Shown here one piece after another: positions 16,113 through 24,271 of a DNA stretch of 38,985 nucleotides; the stretch's first letter is position 1, and each line of letters starts with the position of its first letter. Under the pieces are notes generated by a model that was given only the letters and a program-made list of their open reading frames with translations, had not been told where the DNA came from and searched no databases. Position numbers and translations under genes: made by a program. This stretch comes from Bacteroidales bacterium (GTDB taxonomy: Bacteria; Bacteroidota; Bacteroidia; Bacteroidales; VadinHA17), in the NCBI GenBank assembly GCA_003157015.1, contig PMIJ01000234.1:1370-40354 (forward strand), written 5' to 3'.

Positions 16113-17033
16113 ATGGCTCAAAATGACCCAATAAAAAAGACGACTCTTGAAAGAGCAAAGTTTTTTCAATCAGTACAAGTTTGGCCTTTAACTGAGGATA
16201 TGAATTACTCTGGCTGGCTAAATAATTTTAAAACTGATAATGATAAGATGTTGGCGTGTCTTATATTAGATTTTTTTACTTATTATTCTGCAAAGATTAT
16301 AAATAACATGTTTGTCGCTTCCATTGGGAGAGCTGGATCAAAATTATTAAAATTATTTCCTGATTGGAAGCATAGTGATTTTTATGACCGATGCATCTAT
16401 AGTTATATCCCAGGTGAAGTACCAAATATTTCAGATAGTGGATTTAATTTTGCTAGAAAACTAAAAGATGTAGGCGAAATTCCTGAAGAACAGCTAGTAG
16501 AATTTAGAGATATCCCTGAAACACTAGAACGATTTAAAAAGCCTGTTCCTGTAATTCTAGTCGATGACTTTATAGGTTCAGGAGAACAATGCTCTAAGGC
16601 CTGGAATAAGAATAAATTTAAATACAATAATAAAACGCTTAAAGAAATATCTGAAAAGGACAAACATGTTTTTGTCTATGCACCGCTAATAGTCAATCAT
16701 ATTGGATTTAAGAGAATTCAAAAAGATTGTCCGTCCCTTATCTTAACACCAACTCACATTCTAGGTCCAGAGTATAATCTTTTTGATCCAACTTGTTTTT
16801 GTTGGAAAAATCAGCCCGATCTATATGCTGCCGGTATTGAATTAATACTAAGGAAAAGTGGGGAGATTGGAATACCTTCAACTGCTGGTAGAGATCCACA
16901 AGATGAAAAGGGTTTTTGGGAACAAGGATTAGCATTAAGGTTTGAACATGGCGCCCCTGATGCAATTCCTTCATTCTTTTATTGGTGTCACGAAAACTGG
17001 ACTCCCTTATTTAAAAAATCTTATACAAGATGA
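16113..17033 (+). CDS. Phosphoribosyltransferase-like protein (PRTase-CE-like), 306 aa; operon gene 1
   Basis: Residues 146-160 read PVILVDDFIGSGEQC, the PRPP-binding loop of type I phosphoribosyltransferases (hydrophobics, Asp-Asp, then a Gly-Ser-Gly turn in place of the usual TGxT). Upstream helices resemble the ComF-like core, and the C-terminal half has several Cys and Trp (FDPTCFCWKN, FFYWCHENW) and a PSTAGRDPQDEKGFWE segment. I recall a family called PRTase-CE from comparative studies of prokaryotic conflict systems, paired with ORC/CDC6-like ATPases, and this gene fits it. It overlaps the next gene by 4 bases (ATGA). The likely role is a PRPP-dependent or nucleotide-sensing or modifying component; the reaction is unknown. 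Confidence 0.8.
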   Translation: MAQNDPIKKTTLERAKFFQSVQVWPLTEDMNYSGWLNNFKTDNDKMLACLILDFFTYYSAKIINNMFVASIGRAGSKLLKLFPDWKHSDFYDRCIYSYIPGEVPNISDSGFNFARKLKDVGEIPEEQLVEFRDIPETLERFKKPVPVILVDDFIGSGEQCSKAWNKNKFKYNNKTLKEISEKDKHVFVYAPLIVNHIGFKRIQKDCPSLILTPTHILGPEYNLFDPTCFCWKNQPDLYAAGIELILRKSGEIGIPSTAGRDPQDEKGFWEQGLALRFEHGAPDAIPSFFYWCHENWTPLFKKSYTR

Positions 17034-18916
17034 GTAATGATACAGATTTAGAGAAACTTAACAGTCTTTTTGGAAGCTATAAAGCTGAATGGCTGAGAAG
17101 TAAGATATTCGATTTATTTGCAGAACCGTCATACTTTCCTGAATTAAAGGATAATAGGCCATGCGTACTTGAAGGAGGTAGAGGTACTGGAAAAACAACA
17201 GTTTTGAGGGGTTTGTCATATCAGGGACAATTTGCCTTGGTCAAAAAAAATCTTGAGTTGTTTGACAACAATGATTATATAGGTTTGTATCAAAAATCTG
17301 ATACAAATCAAGTTAGAGCATTTTCAGGCGGAGGATTATCTGAAGATGTTTGGACTAAAATATTTTCTCACTATTTTAATCTTATTATAAGCAGAGATAT
17401 TTTGATCTTCCTGAAATGGCATTATGATATTAAACCATCAGATGAGAAGCTAACCAACTTTGCTTGTGATTTGATAGCAAGGTCTTTAAATATTACAGAA
17501 AAGGCGGATAATCAAGAAAAACTTCTTGATTTGATAAATTTGAAATTTGTAGAATTTCAGTCTAAAATAAACAGTCCGAAGGAAGATATACTCTCAATAT
17601 CATCATTGGCTGGTGTTCCGATTGGAATAATTACAGAACAGGTCTTATTGTTAAATCAGTTCAAGAATAAAATATTTTTTATCCTTATTGACGAATATGA
17701 GAACTATGAAGATTATCAACAACAAGTTATAAATACTTTAATAAAGCATACAACTGAATTTTATACTTTTAAAATTGGTGTGAGAGAGTTGGGCTGGCGA
17801 ATTAAACATACTTTGAATACAAATGAATTGCTACACGATCCGGCAGATTATGTTTTAATAAGAATTGAGAAAGACTTTCAAGATTCATACTTCTCAGAAT
17901 TCGCTAAAAGTGTATGTCAACAAAGGATCAGTCAACTATTTTCTGAGACAAGTGAAAGCATTCAATATGACATTGAATCTTCATTAGAGAGTATGACTAT
18001 AGAAGCAGAAGCTATAAAACTTGGTGTTGAAAAAACAGATTACTTTATCAGTTTCAGTTCAATTCCTGTGGAGGAATATGATAAGGTTAGCCATTTATCA
18101 AAATTATACTTGTATTTTATTGCATATTGGGCTATGTATCATAAAATGACTCTTCTTGTAGCAATTAATAATTATTTACATAATATTTCAGAATGGGATC
18201 AGCGTTATGGGAATTATAAATATGAAATGCTTTTTAAAATTCGGAAAGGAAGAGGGAAGGGAGGAATTCAGAAATATTATTCCGGTTGGAGTACTTATGT
18301 CAAATTAGCACAAGGGAATATCCGTTACTTAATGGAACTTATTTATAGAGCATACGAAAATCACCTCAGGGAAAATGAGCCTTTACATAAGCCCGTAAGT
18401 GTCAAGAACCAGACAAAGGCCGCCCAGGATACAGGTGAAAAGAATCTTATGGAACTGGAAGGACTTACAAAGAACGGAGCTCAAATAATTAAATTATTAC
18501 TAGGATTTGGCAGGATCTTTAATGTCTTGTCGAGCGAAGAAGGTAAGTTTGCTCCTGAAAGAAATCAATTCTCATTTGAGAATTCTGAAGGTTTATCCAA
18601 AGAATGTCAAGATATTCTGACTTCTGCAATAATGCATCTTGCCATTATTAGAATACCTGGGAATAAATTAAGTGAGGAAGAAAATACTCGTGAGTATTTA
18701 TTCACGCTACATCCCATTTATGCTGCATTTTTCGTATTTAGTCATAGAAGAAAGCGAAAATTAACAATTAACCAAGAAGATTTTTTAGGTGTAATTAACA
18801 CACCAAAGGAGAGCATTAAATCACTTCTTGAAAAATTCAAGATCAATATTGATAACGATGTAAGAAGACCTTTGCCATCTCAATTATCAATGTTCGAAAA
18901 CTACTATAATGATTAA
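17030..18916 (+). CDS. ORC/CDC6-like AAA+ ATPase, 628 aa; operon gene 2
   Basis: Walker A is GGRGTGKTT (residues 49-57) and Walker B is FFILIDEYENY (Asp221, Glu222), followed by a sensor-like FKIGVREL near 250 and a YVLIRIEKDF segment typical of STAND/ORC-type ATPases. The region after 270 is a long helical domain, then possible winged-helix at 480-600, as in ORC/CDC6. It is the largest gene of the operon and overlaps both neighbours (4 and 8 bases), so stoichiometric coupled translation is likely. In the proposed system it would be the regulatory motor that senses invading DNA or a signal and controls the effector. The match to ORC/CDC6-like families associated with PRTases is from memory of the literature. 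Confidence 0.82.
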   Translation: MSNDTDLEKLNSLFGSYKAEWLRSKIFDLFAEPSYFPELKDNRPCVLEGGRGTGKTTVLRGLSYQGQFALVKKNLELFDNNDYIGLYQKSDTNQVRAFSGGGLSEDVWTKIFSHYFNLIISRDILIFLKWHYDIKPSDEKLTNFACDLIARSLNITEKADNQEKLLDLINLKFVEFQSKINSPKEDILSISSLAGVPIGIITEQVLLLNQFKNKIFFILIDEYENYEDYQQQVINTLIKHTTEFYTFKIGVRELGWRIKHTLNTNELLHDPADYVLIRIEKDFQDSYFSEFAKSVCQQRISQLFSETSESIQYDIESSLESMTIEAEAIKLGVEKTDYFISFSSIPVEEYDKVSHLSKLYLYFIAYWAMYHKMTLLVAINNYLHNISEWDQRYGNYKYEMLFKIRKGRGKGGIQKYYSGWSTYVKLAQGNIRYLMELIYRAYENHLRENEPLHKPVSVKNQTKAAQDTGEKNLMELEGLTKNGAQIIKLLLGFGRIFNVLSSEEGKFAPERNQFSFENSEGLSKECQDILTSAIMHLAIIRIPGNKLSEEENTREYLFTLHPIYAAFFVFSHRRKRKLTINQEDFLGVINTPKESIKSLLEKFKINIDNDVRRPLPSQLSMFENYYND

Positions 18917-19853
18917 GGATAACTATTTATATTCAACTATTTACGATAACCTAGCTGATTTTACTCCTGAAAGAGGGAGCGTATATTTATACGGTCATTC
19001 AGCAGAAGAGCGAAGTTATATTTCAGAGGAATTAATTGCCAGGTTTCCTTCGGAAATTACATTTATTGAATTAAAAGAAATCAGTCATGATATAATAAAA
19101 GACAGCTATTCGAATAATGAATACCATCTTCGAGATAGGGTAAGTATAAGCAAATTTTTATCATTGTTTAATGCTACAACTCTTTATTTAGATTCAACTG
19201 GTTTAAATAATAGAATATGTGCAGCTTTGCTTAATAATGCTTTTTCCCTATTTAGTACTTTAAATATTTCTGATATTAAGGTAATCTATGCAGAACCTGA
19301 AACTTATAAGGTTGTACAGTTTAGTACTGAGGGGATTTTTCATGATCTTTCAGAAAGCATTGATGGGATAGAACCATTACCCGGGTTTGCATCTATAATT
19401 CCCTATAATGAAAATGATACATGTCTTGTAGCTCTTTTAGGTTTTGAAGGAGGAAGGTTTGTCTATATCTTGGAACATGTTGAATCATCAAATGTATTTC
19501 CAGTTATTGGAGTCCCTGGTTTTAGGCCTGAATACCCCTTTTTAGCATATTGGGGAAATCGCAGACCTTTGGAGAACGGAGATATTTGGAGTAATATTAG
19601 GTATGCGTCAGCAAATTCAATCTCGGATGTCTATATTCTTTTGACCAAGTTCTTAAAGGATAGCCCTTCAGGGAGAATTAAGGTTTCCCCTATAGGAACA
19701 AAGCCTCACGCAATTGCTGCCATTCTATTTGCAATTAAAAATCCTTTAAAAGTCGAGTTGATCTATGATAATCCTAAGAGAGTAAAAAAAAGAACTGAAG
19801 GGGTAGGCAAAATCGTTGAATGTTCAGTATATAAACTTTTAATTGATAAGTAG
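18909..19853 (+). CDS. Rossmannoid protein with CARF-like GTKPHA motif, 314 aa; operon gene 3
   Basis: The N-terminal half (1-145) has alternating strands and helices without a named domain; its GHSAEERS turn is not a Walker A. The C-terminal half carries strongly patterned motifs: PLPGFASIIP (157-166), LLGFEGGRFVYILE, PVIGVPGFRPEYPF (198-211), then SPIGTKPHAIAAILFA (260-275) and IYDNPKRVKKRTEG. The glycine-Thr-Lys-Pro turn after a strand and before a helix recalls the ligand loop of CARF-type sensors (GGTK), so a nucleotide-ligand role is suspected. It overlaps the ATPase gene by 8 bases and is followed by the methyltransferase after 2 bases. No enzyme activity can be assigned. It is a key element for recognising the system elsewhere. 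Confidence 0.75.
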   Translation: MIKDNYLYSTIYDNLADFTPERGSVYLYGHSAEERSYISEELIARFPSEITFIELKEISHDIIKDSYSNNEYHLRDRVSISKFLSLFNATTLYLDSTGLNNRICAALLNNAFSLFSTLNISDIKVIYAEPETYKVVQFSTEGIFHDLSESIDGIEPLPGFASIIPYNENDTCLVALLGFEGGRFVYILEHVESSNVFPVIGVPGFRPEYPFLAYWGNRRPLENGDIWSNIRYASANSISDVYILLTKFLKDSPSGRIKVSPIGTKPHAIAAILFAIKNPLKVELIYDNPKRVKKRTEGVGKIVECSVYKLLIDK

Positions 19854-19855
19854 AT

Positions 19856-20896
19856 TTGATTGATTCATATTATACTCCACCAGACTTAGCCAGTCGGCTT
19901 ATTAATCATATTCGAAAGAAAGATATAAGCAGTATTATAGATTTTTGCATCGGAGATGGTGAATTAATAAGAGCTGCCTTAAAGAAGTGGCCAAGTACTA
20001 AATGTTTCGGAACAGACATTTCAGATGCAGCTGTTTTGAATGTTAAATCGTTACATCCAAATTGGGAACTCGACCGTTGTGATTTCTTAGATGAAAACTC
20101 ATTAGACCAAAGTAATATAATAATTAACAATAGAAATGGATTTGACCTTATCCTCTTGAATCCACCATTTTCTTGTATTGGAGGCTCAATTCACAATGTT
20201 AGATTTAAAGGAGAAGATTTTAAGTCAAGCACAGCAATGAAGTTTCTTGTAGAATCGATAAAGTATTTATCGAAGAATGGTTGTCTGTATGCAATTATGC
20301 CGATAAGTGTTGCTTACTCACAAAAAGACAAAAAAATTTGGGATATTCTTGTGTCTGACTATAAACTAAGTATTTTGGAAATACCGTATGGAAATCACTT
20401 TAAAAATTGTACCCCAAATATTATTTTTATCTCACTCAATGATGATTCAAAACCTTTAATTACAACTAAACTAAAGAAAATCTCGATAAATGGATATAGC
20501 TCATCAATATTTAGGGGGAAAGTTAGCATGTGTGATGTAAAAAACAATGCTGATGGCAGACCACTTATCCATTCAACAAATCTAAGAAACAATCAGATTG
20601 AAGGACTCAGCCTTAATGTCCAAAACAAGTTGTCAGAATTGAAGGGCCCCGCAGTACTTATTCCGAGGGTTGGAAATCCAAATCCGAATAAAATTTGTAT
20701 TATCCCGAAAAATAAAATTTATGTGCTTTCTGATTGCGTATTAGGAATTAAAACTAAGACTTTGAAAGATGCTAAAGCTGTTAAATCGTGTTTAATAGAA
20801 AATTGGAATGATATGAACGATCTATATAAAGGAACTGGAGCCAGATATATAACAATAGAACGTTTAAGTGATTTTCTTGGAATAAAAAAGAGCTAA
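19856..20896 (+). CDS. N6-adenine DNA methyltransferase, 346 aa; operon gene 4
   Basis: The SAM-binding motif I is DFCIGDGEL (29-37) and the catalytic motif IV is LLNPPF (100-105), the gamma-type NPPF of adenine-N6 methyltransferases. Residues 120-200 complete the Rossmann core and 230-346 resemble a type I or IIG target-recognition half (AVLIPRVGNP, then YKGTGARYITIERLSDFLG). The start is TTG at 19856: a TAA lies in frame 7 bases upstream and the motif YYTPP, which always sits near the N-terminus of such enzymes, begins at residue 5. It lies 2 bases after the previous gene, so it belongs to the operon. It may mark self DNA, as in restriction-like defence, though no nuclease is fused to it. 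Confidence 0.85.
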   Translation: MIDSYYTPPDLASRLINHIRKKDISSIIDFCIGDGELIRAALKKWPSTKCFGTDISDAAVLNVKSLHPNWELDRCDFLDENSLDQSNIIINNRNGFDLILLNPPFSCIGGSIHNVRFKGEDFKSSTAMKFLVESIKYLSKNGCLYAIMPISVAYSQKDKKIWDILVSDYKLSILEIPYGNHFKNCTPNIIFISLNDDSKPLITTKLKKISINGYSSSIFRGKVSMCDVKNNADGRPLIHSTNLRNNQIEGLSLNVQNKLSELKGPAVLIPRVGNPNPNKICIIPKNKIYVLSDCVLGIKTKTLKDAKAVKSCLIENWNDMNDLYKGTGARYITIERLSDFLGIKKS

Positions 20897-20916
20897 AACC
20901 AATAATATCCTAACCT

Positions 20917-21426
20917 ATGACAACAGAGCAATTTAAGACATATGTTAAAGAAACATTAACTCCTGAAGGATGGGAACTAATTACTGAATTTTTTATTTCA
21001 TTCTCACGATTTGAATGTGCTCTTAAAGAAAGTGGTTTTACTAATGGCGGAGCTAATAGCGTGACCCCTAATTGGAATAGGTTTGTCTCTAATATTAAAT
21101 CAAAGTACTATCTACCTAAATCACAGCAGATAAATGATGCAATTGACTATATTATCGGTCAGCCTCCAAAAATACAAATACTCATAGATGGAAGATTAAC
21201 CTGGAGGAATAGGGTTTTCAGTTCAGGTGATGATGAGATCATAAAATTGAAACTCTCTATCTGCGATATTAGGAACAATCTCTTCCATGGTGGTAAATTT
21301 CAAGGGATTTATGAAGAGGACGTTTCCAGAAATTACATGCTTTTAAGATCTTCTATAACTATTTTGAACTATTGGTTAACATTGAATGCACGTGTCAATC
21401 AACTTTTTTCTGAGCATATCGCCTAA
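20917..21426 (+). CDS. HEPN-domain protein, probable RNase effector, 169 aa; operon gene 5
   Basis: The all-helical protein contains DIRNNLFHGGKF, i.e. Arg119-Asn120-x3-His124, the Rx4-6H active-site motif of HEPN ribonucleases; the polar Asn after Arg is typical. A preceding long helix with SFSRFECALKESG fits the first HEPN helix. It starts 21 bases after the methyltransferase and is the last gene of the five-gene operon. HEPN proteins commonly serve as the toxic RNA-cleaving arm of defence and toxin-antitoxin systems, so this is the best candidate effector of the PRTase/ATPase system. A non-catalytic HEPN used for binding is the alternative. Confidence 0.78.
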   Translation: MTTEQFKTYVKETLTPEGWELITEFFISFSRFECALKESGFTNGGANSVTPNWNRFVSNIKSKYYLPKSQQINDAIDYIIGQPPKIQILIDGRLTWRNRVFSSGDDEIIKLKLSICDIRNNLFHGGKFQGIYEEDVSRNYMLLRSSITILNYWLTLNARVNQLFSEHIA

Positions 21427-21476
21427 CTTGAGCCAAATTTACATTTCTCGAAGATTAAAATTATAAACAACTTCAT

Positions 21477-21811
21477 ATGGATTATCTAACGATCTCAACC
21501 CTAGCAAATGAGCTTGATATTTCGGTTGGAGAACTCTTTAGTAAATTTAAAGATCGGGGATGGATTAAGAGAATTAATGATATATGGATGCTTACGCATC
21601 TTGAAAAACAAAAGGGTGGTCAAACAAGTACAAATCAAAAGTTTGGTGAATTTATTGTACGACCAAAAAACATTTCTTTAAACTTGGATCAACAAACAAA
21701 TAATAACAAACCAAAATTACTATATGCTACTTTGTTAGGTAAGCACTTTAAAATATCAACCAACGGCTCACTTTGATACTTTCTGAACTTGGATGGATTG
21801 CAAATTCGTGA
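21477..21811 (+). pseudogene. HTH/KilAC-like repeat protein, frameshifted
   Basis: The gene starts MDYLTISTLANELDISVGEL, a helix-turn-helix-like module, followed by WMLTHLEKQKGGQTS and GEFIVRPKNISLN, and then the beginning of a second similar module, KLLYATLLGKHF. In the opening frame it stops at 21774-21776. If the frame changes by one base around 21751, the reading continues NINQRLTLILSELGWIAN to a TGA at 21809-21811, which completes the second HTH-like helix pair expected in this repeat family. A single-base indel is the simplest explanation, followed by truncation. The gene trails the HEPN gene by 50 bases and may once have encoded a DNA-binding or nuclease accessory of that operon. Confidence 0.6.
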
Positions 21812-21850
21812 TTCAATATTGAACAGACTTACAATATATAATCCCGATAT

Positions 21851-22000
21851 TTATTTCCCTGAACTTGATTTTGGTTTTGGTGAATAAGGATTTACAGTAT
21901 TAGGGTTTGGTCTTGGTGATGAAGTAAAACCGTTTGTTCTTTTATACCCTTTTGAATCATAAGGATTAACTGTGCTGGGGTTTGGTCTTTTTTTGTTCAT
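21851..22000 (-). CDS. 49-residue peptide with internal duplication (RPNP-TVNPY)
   Basis: An ATG at 22000 opens a 49-codon frame. The product contains RPNPSTVNPYDSKGYKRTNG and then PRPNPNTVNPYSPKPK, so a unit of about 25 residues beginning RPNPxTVNPY occurs twice. It is basic, rich in Pro, Asn and Ser, and probably unstructured. It lies 56 bases downstream of the deoxyribosyltransferase-like gene on the same strand and could be its third operon gene. The duplication at protein level supports real coding, since synonymous positions differ between the two units. The function is unknown. Confidence 0.55.
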   Translation of the reverse strand: MNKKRPNPSTVNPYDSKGYKRTNGFTSSPRPNPNTVNPYSPKPKSSSGK

Positions 22001-22056
22001 GATAGTTGATTTCTAGTGTCAAAAATAATAAAAATCTACATGGAACAACAAGGATT

Positions 22057-23460
22057 CTATTCATTTGTTTCGTTAAGGTAGAAGTTCCAAAAAGAATTTG
22101 TTAAGACTGGATCTCCAGTAATTACTCTATAGATGCAGTCAGAAAGCTTCTCTTGAAGGTATGTATATTCTACTCCATTTTCATTCACGTCAAAAATATC
22201 ATACTCAACCACTTTAAGAACATGAGATCTTATTAGTCTTGCACAAGAATCAATATCTCTTACTACTAAAACGCCAGTAGCCACACCTGATTCTAAATTA
22301 ACTTGAATCCCAAGGGGATGGCTTTTCACAAGCGTTTTATATCTATCATTATAATGTTTTTCTGACTTAGCATATAAGATTTTAAGCATTTGTTCCTCAG
22401 AAATCTTTTCAGAACCTTCGATATACTCCCGAATAGTCTTCCCTTCATTTTCTTTAGACCATGCTATTGCAGGATCGAAAATTTTTAGTAATTCAAGGAT
22501 AATTTTCTTCTGGTCAAACTCAGGATAAGATTCTCTCATTAATTTAATCTGGTTCTCAACATATTCTGTGTTTCCATGAGGAACTATTGCAATTACTGGT
22601 TTCCCTTGAGCCAAGGTTGATGCTAGTTCAGAGTCTTTACCAAGAGTATCAGATTCTTGAACTAAATAGACCGTACATTTCGCCCTTTTTAACATTAGCC
22701 CTTCAGATAGTCCCTTGTCAATTCTATTTTCACAATATGCTTGTGTAGGATCAAACAACCTTAATGATAAATCTTTAAGAATCTTATTGTTTTCTAATTG
22801 GTTTACTGTTTTACTAACAGAAACAAATTCGTGTTTTAACCTCATGGACGTCGCAACGTAAACATCAAGGTGATCAGAGGTTAAATATGCGACTTGATTC
22901 CTTTTTCCTATTTCAATTACATCAAGTCTCTTTTTATTCAAGGAAATTAAGTCTGGATTGTCTGGATTCTCCTTTAAGGATTCTAAGAGTTGATCTCGTA
23001 TTTTATACCCTAATAAGTAAGTCTCCTCAGGTTTAATTGGAGTAATTTTAAGTATTGGAAGATGTCGTTTTGTAAAACTTGTTTTATCAAGAGGAGAAAG
23101 GGTCAATAGCTGATACTCAAACTCTTCAGTATCTCTAGCAAGTTCTTTAAATCCATATTTGACATTTGCATATAAAAGAATTGCTAGTTTTCGAAATTCA
23201 GTTACCCCCTTCTCTAACTGAGACATTGACCTTATTGTGGAATTTTTTTTATATTCGATATCTTGATTTACCAGATATTGAAAAAAACTCTGTGTTATTC
23301 TATCAAAGCCTAGCAGTAATAATATCTCATTAAATTGGCTATACCCAATGATAGTCCCATTTTCAAAAAAGGTGAGTTCATCAAACCTGTCACAATTTAC
23401 AGTAATGGGTTCTCCAACTAATTTCTGAATGAGACTCCTTAACTTATCTGTGTTTTGCAT
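22057..23460 (-). CDS. Nucleoside-deoxyribosyltransferase/TIR-like protein, 467 aa
   Basis: Residues 199-296 have the pattern of the nucleoside 2-deoxyribosyltransferase/TIR-like fold: a first strand DVYVATSMR, then FDPTQAY, a helix, AKCTVYLVQESD and TLGKDSELASTLAQGKPVIAIVP. In that family the Glu in the DSE-like motif (Glu278 here) is the catalytic nucleophile and GKPVI follows it. Flanking regions are unrecognised: an alpha-helical N-terminal part and a C-terminal part with HPLGIQVNLESGVATGVLVVR and LTNSFWNFYL. Such folds cleave N-glycosidic bonds in nucleotides or NAD, so an abortive-infection role is possible. It follows the DUF3892-like gene by 52 bases on the same strand. Activity is inferred from motifs only. 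Confidence 0.7.
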   Translation of the reverse strand: MQNTDKLRSLIQKLVGEPITVNCDRFDELTFFENGTIIGYSQFNEILLLLGFDRITQSFFQYLVNQDIEYKKNSTIRSMSQLEKGVTEFRKLAILLYANVKYGFKELARDTEEFEYQLLTLSPLDKTSFTKRHLPILKITPIKPEETYLLGYKIRDQLLESLKENPDNPDLISLNKKRLDVIEIGKRNQVAYLTSDHLDVYVATSMRLKHEFVSVSKTVNQLENNKILKDLSLRLFDPTQAYCENRIDKGLSEGLMLKRAKCTVYLVQESDTLGKDSELASTLAQGKPVIAIVPHGNTEYVENQIKLMRESYPEFDQKKIILELLKIFDPAIAWSKENEGKTIREYIEGSEKISEEQMLKILYAKSEKHYNDRYKTLVKSHPLGIQVNLESGVATGVLVVRDIDSCARLIRSHVLKVVEYDIFDVNENGVEYTYLQEKLSDCIYRVITGDPVLTNSFWNFYLNETNE

Positions 23461-23512
23461 GACCTTCTTTAGACAACATATTAATAAAATTAACTATAGT
23501 CTGGGATATTGA

Positions 23513-23827
23513 TCATGGATTAATCCAGTCAAAATCTATGAGATGACCTAAATTGTCGGTTATTTTTTCATTTGGATTAGACCTTAAATACTTCCCGTCA
23601 CTTCCATTTACAACTTCTATGTTTTCTCCAATACTCCAGAATGATTGGTTATAGTTCCATACCCATGTTGTTGCAGTATTCCCATATGTCTCTAACAATT
23701 TGATTGCCTCCGCCTTTGTTTTTTTAACGGCCCTTGAAATTGTATTTTCACTGACTGTATGAAAGGCGTAATGTGTTATAACATTATTCATGTCTTTCCA
23801 AACTCCAGAAATTCTGTACTTAACCAT
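23513..23827 (-). CDS. DUF3892-like protein, 104 aa; partner of the deoxyribosyltransferase-like gene
   Basis: The start MVKYRISGVWKDMNNVITHY, the middle TKAEAIKLLETYGN and the end GKYLRSNPNEKITDNL match my memory of the DUF3892 family, small single-domain proteins of unknown function. The pattern is mixed strands with many aromatic residues and no signal peptide. It is the first gene of a minus-strand operon with the nucleoside-deoxyribosyltransferase-like gene and the 49-residue peptide. Its upstream region carries a direct repeat (23877-23917), so it may be regulated. As the small first gene of the pair it could be an antitoxin or ligand-binding partner; no catalytic residues are evident. 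Confidence 0.72.
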   Translation of the reverse strand: MVKYRISGVWKDMNNVITHYAFHTVSENTISRAVKKTKAEAIKLLETYGNTATTWVWNYNQSFWSIGENIEVVNGSDGKYLRSNPNEKITDNLGHLIDFDWINP

Positions 23828-23876
23828 TTTTGTTATTGTTAAATTAATATTAGTTACAATTACTTTTTCTGTCTAA

Positions 23877-23917
23877 ATTGACCAATATATTTATTTTAAA
23901 TGAACGATATTGACCAA
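23877..23917 (-). promoter_or_regulatory. Direct repeat ATTGACCAA upstream of the DUF3892-like gene
   Basis: ATTGACCAA occurs at 23877-23885 and again at 23909-23917, 32 bases apart (three helical turns), 50-90 bases upstream of the first gene of the minus-strand operon. This spacing suits cooperative binding of a regulator to the same DNA face. Confidence 0.4.
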
Positions 23918-24038
23918 ATTCAGAGAATCGAAATTCAATGATATAGGATCTAAACAAGGATTTAAGAAGCCATAATTAGCGTTTAATAGGTATGCCTAAT
24001 GATTTGTTACCTCACGGACGGTATTTTTATTTTAATCT
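23918..24038. other. Intergenic, no gene seen
   Basis: This stretch lies between the minus-strand DUF3892 operon and the second copy of repeat family 1. No open frame or structured element is recognised in it. Confidence 0.4.
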
Positions 24039-24210
24039 AATAAATCTCTTTTTAACAATTGATTGAGGTAAATTCAAGAAGTCTTTAAGGGGAAAAATAT
24101 TGATGAAGAATTTTCCCAATACTTTGGTGGTGTTAGTCACTACCATTCCGGCGCCGGATGTCCCACCCGGAATGATTGATTAAACATTTTTTCTCCTTGG
24201 CAAAAATGAT
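24039..24210 (+). repeat. Dispersed repeat family 1, copy B
   Basis: The copy begins AATAAATCTCTTTTTAACAA and, apart from scattered changes, follows copy C (38265-38443) for its whole length and copy A (14714-14850) for its last two thirds. Inverted repeats: GGGAAAA with TTTTCCC, CATTCCGG with CCGGAATG, and CATTTTT with CAAAAATG (here with one mismatch in the stem). The divergent part lies in the loops, the stems being better kept. Confidence 0.8.
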
Positions 24211-24271
24211 ACTTATGTGAATATCCAGGGTAACAATTTCTATATTATTCGTATTAAATCATTAATGATAA

